Source: Bacteroidales bacterium UBA4179 (GTDB taxonomy: Bacteria > Bacteroidota > Bacteroidia > Bacteroidales > Dysgonomonadaceae). From it: a stretch of DNA of 12,349 bases. This document shows, piece by piece, positions 8,513 through 12,349 of this stretch. The DNA lies in assembly GCA_002381125.1 (NCBI GenBank), contig DFUT01000011.1, positions 1-12,349 of the forward strand, written 5' to 3'. The notes beneath the pieces are model-generated. The model searched no databases, was not told the DNA's origin, and saw only the letters and a list, made by a program, of their open reading frames with translations. The position numbers and the translations under genes were made by a program. Within the stretch, counting starts at the first letter, position 1, and the number at the start of each line of letters is the position of its first letter.

Positions 8513-9838
8513 ATGAAAAATAAAAGTTATAAAAATCTTATAAAGACATGTCTATTTTTAGGATTGATTGCGATTACCCTTTCGCTAAATTCATGTGAAG
8601 ACAGCGATGATAAAGCAAATTCAATGCCTGTAAAGATAACTAAGGTTTATCTTGAAGATGCTCAATCTGCTGTACCTGACAGAGAAGTTACATTTGCGCG
8701 TTTAGGACAAACCATTCGTCTCGAAGGTTCTGGCTTTACCGGCGTAAAAAAAGTATATATCAATGGATACGATAATTATTTTAATCCTGTATTTGTAACT
8801 GATAATTCGATGTGGATTACGATATCTCAAGACGTGCCTACACTTGAAGCTGCGGAGGAAGTTCGCAATACCATTCGGATAGAAAAAAGCGCTACCAACT
8901 TTTTTGTTTACTCATTCGAAATTAGGGCTTCGGCGCCTGCAATTACAGAAATTTCGCACACCATGCCAACTCCCGGTGATCAAATAACTATCTATGGTAC
9001 AGGTTTACAAGGTATTACGAGTGTAACTTTCCCCGGTAATGTAGTAGTAACCGATGGAATCATTTCTGATAATGAAAAAGGGGAATATTGTATTGTTACA
9101 GTTCCTGAAGGTGTTTCCGGTGATGGTGGATCTCTTTTGGTTATTGGTGCAAATGGAGGAGCTTATTCTCCGGCATGTTTCAATTTCAAAAATGGAGTAT
9201 TTCATGATTTTGACAACGTAAACAATTATTCGTGGGCATCGGGCATTGACGACGCCGGCACACCCCTCACTCAATTGATTCCGACTAATGGAGTCGGGCC
9301 CAAATCACAAGGTGGATATCAGTGTTTTAATAAAGATGGAAAATCAATCGCTGCAAATGCCGATATTCGTTACTGGACAAACAGCAGCAATTGGCCTTCG
9401 GCTCTTTTGTCCGTGATTCCGGCAAGCACCCCGACTTCCGATTGTGGCGTACAAATGGATATTTATGTTGAAGGTGAATGGAATTCGGGGGTTATAAGAA
9501 TGGTTATGGCCGATGGCTACGGAACAGATAGATACTGCATGATTTACCGACCATGGTATGTAAACGAAAAAATTATTCAATTTGAAAATCCCGGCTGCTG
9601 GTTTACTATTACCTTGCCATTTAGCCTCAGCGAAGATTATAATGGAAAAACTTTTGGTGACGTTGTAACCTCGATGGCGAATGCCAGCTATAAACAATCA
9701 GGTCCATGGTTCCATAATATTGGAGTGGCCGATGTGTTTGATCCGGTTGCCACAAATGTTAAAATCTACTTTGATAATCTACGTGTGGTTCCTCTGAATA
9801 CGCCAACATACAGTGATTTTCCCGATGAAGAAGATTAA
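8513..9838 (+). CDS. Surface glycan-binding lipoprotein with IPT/TIG-like domains
   Basis: A 441-residue lipoprotein in the SusE/F position. Its lipobox LNSC gives the acylated cysteine at residue 28, followed by an acidic EDSDD stretch that suits export to the outer face. Two IPT/TIG-like beta-sandwiches follow (about 38-140 and 141-228; for example GQTIRLEGSGFTGVKKVYING and GDQITIYGTGLQGITSVTF). The C-terminal domain (about 230-435) looks like a beta-sandwich rich in Trp and Tyr (YRPWYV, GCWFTITLPF, SGPWFHNIG) and ends in IYFDNLRVV. This layout is that of SGBP-B-like proteins of PULs, where the C-terminal domain binds the polysaccharide. It has no catalytic motif. Its place between SusD and the GH10 enzyme matches XusE of described xylan loci, so xylan binding is likely; domain borders are estimated by eye. 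Confidence 0.85.
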   Translation: MKNKSYKNLIKTCLFLGLIAITLSLNSCEDSDDKANSMPVKITKVYLEDAQSAVPDREVTFARLGQTIRLEGSGFTGVKKVYINGYDNYFNPVFVTDNSMWITISQDVPTLEAAEEVRNTIRIEKSATNFFVYSFEIRASAPAITEISHTMPTPGDQITIYGTGLQGITSVTFPGNVVVTDGIISDNEKGEYCIVTVPEGVSGDGGSLLVIGANGGAYSPACFNFKNGVFHDFDNVNNYSWASGIDDAGTPLTQLIPTNGVGPKSQGGYQCFNKDGKSIAANADIRYWTNSSNWPSALLSVIPASTPTSDCGVQMDIYVEGEWNSGVIRMVMADGYGTDRYCMIYRPWYVNEKIIQFENPGCWFTITLPFSLSEDYNGKTFGDVVTSMANASYKQSGPWFHNIGVADVFDPVATNVKIYFDNLRVVPLNTPTYSDFPDEED

Positions 9839-9846
9839 CCATTAAA
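9836..9846 (+). promoter_or_regulatory. Repeated translation-initiation element TAACCATTAAA, copy 2
   Basis: This second copy spans the TAA stop of the glycan-binding protein gene. It ends 11 bases before the ATG at 9858, nearly the same spacing as copy 1 has to its own start. It overlaps the upstream ATG at 9846, so if the element matters for initiation the xylanase begins at 9858. Confidence 0.35.
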
Positions 9847-12107
9847 TGATTGAAATTATGAAATCAATAATAAAAAAAACAAATTACATTTTGCTGCAAC
9901 TCGTCCTTCTGTTCGCCATGATCGGTAATTTGGTTTCGTGCTACGACGATAAAATGGAATGGGGACGCGATCCATATTACGGAGAAGTATCTATGTCCGA
10001 ATTGCCTTTGCCACTACAAGAGAAAATTTCACGATATGATGTTTTGAAATCTTACACCGATATGATTCTGGGAATTGGAATTGATTTAGATTTATATATG
10101 GAAAATGAAACTTATCGGAATATTGTCAATCAGAATTTTGATGAAATTACGGTAGGATATCACATGAAACACGGAGCAATGGTTAATTCCAACGGTCAAT
10201 TGAATTTTACAAAAGTTGATGGCTTAATCGATAAATTAAAAGAAGCAAATCTAAGTGTTTTTGGTCATACGCTGGTATGGCACCAAAATCAGAATGCTAG
10301 TTATCTCAACAGTTTAATTGCTCCGCAAATCATTCCTTCTCCGGGCGAAAGTCAACTTGATGTAAGTGCTTTGTTAGATGGTTCGTTCACGGGATGGAAC
10401 AGAAATAATTCTGCAGGAATAACCGTTGTTCAAGGAGCAGGATTGAACAACGGACCGGCTGTTCGCTTTGAAACCACCACAGCCGGAAATGAATGGGATA
10501 CGCAATTGACAAGTCCTGAAATCCCGGCAGTGGTGGGACATGCCTACGAAATTTCTTTTTGGATTCGCTCTGAAGCACCCGGGCAGGGAAGAATGTCGTT
10601 TGCGGGTATGATAAACAATTACCCATGGGTAAATGGTAGCGCACTTTTTAATACATCCGCTTCTTGGACGCAGATTACTTATAAAGAAGTGTGGAGCGAT
10701 TCGGAAAATAAAAATGTTCCATTTACGGCTGTAGCCAATGCCATAAAAATTGTTTTCGACATGGGAAAGGTGCCGGGGGTTTATTATGTCGATATCAACT
10801 CTATCAGCGTGATTGATTTGGATGCTGCCCCTGTAGAAGTCAATTATGTTAATAATGGCGGTTTTGAAACAGGCGATTTAACCGGATGGTCGGCATTAAA
10901 CCCCGGTGCCGGAATTGAAATTTCGAATTCAGAAAAATTTTCAGGTTCTTATTCAGTCAAATTGACTTCAAGCTCCACTTCTAAAAATGCTTGGGACTTG
11001 CAGATAGAAAGTGATCAGATCACTCTTGATCCTTCCAAAACGTATACTTTTTCATTTTATGTGAAATCGGATATGGCTGGAAAGGGTCGCGTTTCATTTC
11101 CGGGTGGAGTTGAAGGGAATCAATATCCTTGGATGAACTGGACAGGAAGCGGAGCTAGTGAAGCTTTTGCAACTGTTGCCGGAGTATGGACTCTGATTTC
11201 TGTGGAATTAACCAACACTTCAAATGTGAAATTAAGTTTCGATATGGGTTATTTGCCGGATGTTACTTATTATATCGACGAAATTAAAATTGTTGAAAAA
11301 ACACTTACTCGAAGCTCGATCACATTTCGTTCCGGTCCCATCATTGTTGATAAAACCGATGAAGAAAAAGCACAAATTATTGGCGAAGCAATGGAAAACT
11401 GGATTTCGCAAATGGTTGATCATTATAAAAATGACGTTCATGCTTGGGATGTTGTTAATGAATCCATGAACGATGCCGGTCAACTTCGCAGTGGAAAGAA
11501 TGTAACTGAACCGGCAGCAGATGAATTTTATTGGCAGGACTATTTGGGCAAGGACTATGCTGTAACGGCATTCAAATTGGCTCGACAATATGGCAAACCT
11601 ACTGACAAATTATTTATTAACGATTATGGTTTGGAAAATTCTTTGGCCAAATGTGACGGATTGATTGATTATGTAACCTATATCGAAAGCAAAGGAGCAC
11701 AAGTTGACGGAATTGGCACCCAGATGCATCTCTCACTCTCTTCCGATACAACAAAAATTGCCCAAATGTTCCAGAAGCTGGCAGCTACCGGCAAATTAAT
11801 CAAAATCTCAGAAATGGATATTCGCATTGGCACCGCTTCGCCAACTCCTGAACAGTATGCACAGCAAGCTGCCTTATATCGGTATGTGATAGAAGCGTAT
11901 AAAAAATTTATTCCTGAACCACAATGGTATGGAATAACAGTTTGGTGCGTTTCGGATCATCCCGATGAACATGTCAATTGGTTGCCCAACGATGCACCCT
12001 GCCTCTGGGATAAAGATTACCAAAGAAAACATGCTTACAAAGGCTTCGCCGATGGATTAGCGGGTAGAGATGTGAGTGCCGATTTTACAGGCGAACTGCA
12101 GTATTAA
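9846..12107 (+). CDS. GH10 endo-1,4-beta-xylanase lipoprotein with two inserted carbohydrate-binding modules
   Basis: A 753-residue enzyme expected to cut internal beta-1,4 links of xylan at the cell surface. The lipobox LVSC gives the acylated cysteine at residue 32. The GH10 barrel starts near 55, passes through GHTLVWH (H141, W145), and is then interrupted by two CBM4/9-type beta-sandwiches, about 173-326 and 332-482. They share a pattern: GRMSF then YPWVN in the first, GRVSF then YPWMN in the second. The barrel resumes near 488 with the acid/base E539 (WDVVNE), INDYG, GIGTQMH (H628), the nucleophile E656 (ISEMD) and W700 (ITVWC). Both catalytic glutamates are present. Residues 104-108 read GYHMK where GH10 enzymes usually have ENxMK. 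An ATG at 9858 (residue 5) is an equally good or better start. It follows the glycan-binding gene by 7 bases. The inserted-CBM layout matches that known for Prevotella Xyn10C and BACOVA_04390. Confidence 0.94.
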   Translation: MIEIMKSIIKKTNYILLQLVLLFAMIGNLVSCYDDKMEWGRDPYYGEVSMSELPLPLQEKISRYDVLKSYTDMILGIGIDLDLYMENETYRNIVNQNFDEITVGYHMKHGAMVNSNGQLNFTKVDGLIDKLKEANLSVFGHTLVWHQNQNASYLNSLIAPQIIPSPGESQLDVSALLDGSFTGWNRNNSAGITVVQGAGLNNGPAVRFETTTAGNEWDTQLTSPEIPAVVGHAYEISFWIRSEAPGQGRMSFAGMINNYPWVNGSALFNTSASWTQITYKEVWSDSENKNVPFTAVANAIKIVFDMGKVPGVYYVDINSISVIDLDAAPVEVNYVNNGGFETGDLTGWSALNPGAGIEISNSEKFSGSYSVKLTSSSTSKNAWDLQIESDQITLDPSKTYTFSFYVKSDMAGKGRVSFPGGVEGNQYPWMNWTGSGASEAFATVAGVWTLISVELTNTSNVKLSFDMGYLPDVTYYIDEIKIVEKTLTRSSITFRSGPIIVDKTDEEKAQIIGEAMENWISQMVDHYKNDVHAWDVVNESMNDAGQLRSGKNVTEPAADEFYWQDYLGKDYAVTAFKLARQYGKPTDKLFINDYGLENSLAKCDGLIDYVTYIESKGAQVDGIGTQMHLSLSSDTTKIAQMFQKLAATGKLIKISEMDIRIGTASPTPEQYAQQAALYRYVIEAYKKFIPEPQWYGITVWCVSDHPDEHVNWLPNDAPCLWDKDYQRKHAYKGFADGLAGRDVSADFTGELQY

Positions 12108-12157
12108 TGTGTTGAAAATTAATGTGTATTATTTATTATTTCTAATTAGAAAAAAAA
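12108..12157 (+). other. Short AT-rich gap before the second SusC gene
   Basis: Fifty bases with no GC-rich hairpin and no TAnnTTTG box, so neither a terminator nor a new promoter is evident and read-through from the xylanase gene is likely. A 10-base palindrome TCTAATTAGA (12141-12150) sits directly before an eight-A run leading into the start codon; the A-rich run may aid ribosome binding. Confidence 0.5.
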
Positions 12158-12349
12158 ATGAAAAACAAAAATGTGTCGATTAAAGTAAAAGGATGGTTAT
12201 TCGCAATACTGTGGATAATATCCTTAAGTGTGTTTGCTCAAAACATCACGGTAAGAGGGACGGTAGCCGATGAAAACAACGAGCCGGTTATCGGGGCAAC
12301 CGTCATCGTTTCGGGAGACCCTTCTCATGGAACTATCACAGACATAGAC
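12158..12349 (+). CDS. Second SusC-like TonB-dependent transporter, N-terminal fragment (cut by window edge)
   Basis: Sixty-four codons are visible, open to the right edge. They encode a signal peptide (likely cleavage after VFA, residue 27) and the start of a carboxypeptidase-regulatory-like domain (VRGTVADENNEPVIGATVIV, then GTITDID), the usual N-terminus of SusC proteins. It resembles the same part of the first SusC (ISGTVTDENNETLIGVNVIE) but differs at many positions, so it is a paralogue rather than a recent copy. The ATG follows an A-rich run 50 bases after the xylanase stop. A SusD-like partner would be expected to the right. Only the N-terminal domain is seen, and other outer-membrane proteins can share it, so the SusC call is probable and not certain. 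Confidence 0.82.
   Translation, partial: MKNKNVSIKVKGWLFAILWIISLSVFAQNITVRGTVADENNEPVIGATVIVSGDPSHGTITDID

Noticed and set aside
10359..11300. Possible separate CBM gene or a broken xylanase with foreign insertion
   Set aside because: The reading frame is uninterrupted through both inserted domains and the barrel resumes with full catalytic motifs; this layout is known in PUL GH10 enzymes.
12141..12150. Palindrome TCTAATTAGA followed by an A run as a possible terminator
   Set aside because: It has no loop, only A-T rich pairing and no T run on the coding strand, so it cannot form a stable intrinsic terminator for the operon.
1..12349. tRNA, rRNA, CRISPR arrays, insertion sequences
   Set aside because: I saw no cloverleaf-like or rRNA sequence, no regularly spaced repeat array, and no transposase reading frame or terminal inverted repeats.

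Overview
This window is one end of a xylan-type polysaccharide utilization locus (PUL) from a member of the Bacteroidota, most likely the order Bacteroidales. The evidence is a SusC/SusD pair, lipoprotein signal peptides, a large periplasmic beta-propeller sensor kinase of the kind that controls PULs, AT-rich promoters with TAnnTTTG-like boxes, and the lack of clear Shine-Dalgarno sites. I cannot name the genus.

Layout. From 1 to 3160 on the minus strand lies a sensor kinase gene of the hybrid two-component (HTCS) type. It starts with GTG at 3160 and runs off the left edge inside its ATPase domain. It has about 14 Reg_prop propeller blades, a Y_Y_Y domain, one membrane helix, and HisKA and HATPase_c domains. 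A 455-base intergenic region (3161-3615) separates it from a divergent plus-strand gene series. That region holds both candidate promoters and several short repeats that could be operators. The plus-strand series is SusC-like transporter (3616-6801), SusD-like lipoprotein (6822-8489), a surface glycan-binding lipoprotein with IPT/TIG-like domains (8513-9838), a GH10 endo-xylanase lipoprotein with two carbohydrate-binding modules inserted in its catalytic barrel (9846-12107), and the first 64 codons of a second SusC-like gene (12158 to the right edge). Gaps are 7 to 50 bases, so this looks like one operon continuing to the right.

How it would work. The cell-surface GH10 enzyme cuts xylan held by the glycan-binding protein, SusD and its own binding modules. 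SusC takes the oligosaccharides across the outer membrane using TonB energy. The periplasmic propeller sensor detects an oligosaccharide and switches on the divergent operon. The gene set resembles described xylan loci (Prevotella bryantii xusA-E/xyn10C and the Bacteroides ovatus locus containing BACOVA_04390), from general knowledge and not from a search. The main differences or oddities are the second SusC placed after the xylanase rather than before it, substitutions in the usual GH10 glycone-site motif, and the repeat pattern between the divergent genes. I see no RNA genes, mobile elements, CRISPR arrays or broken genes, and nothing that requires a wholly new system.
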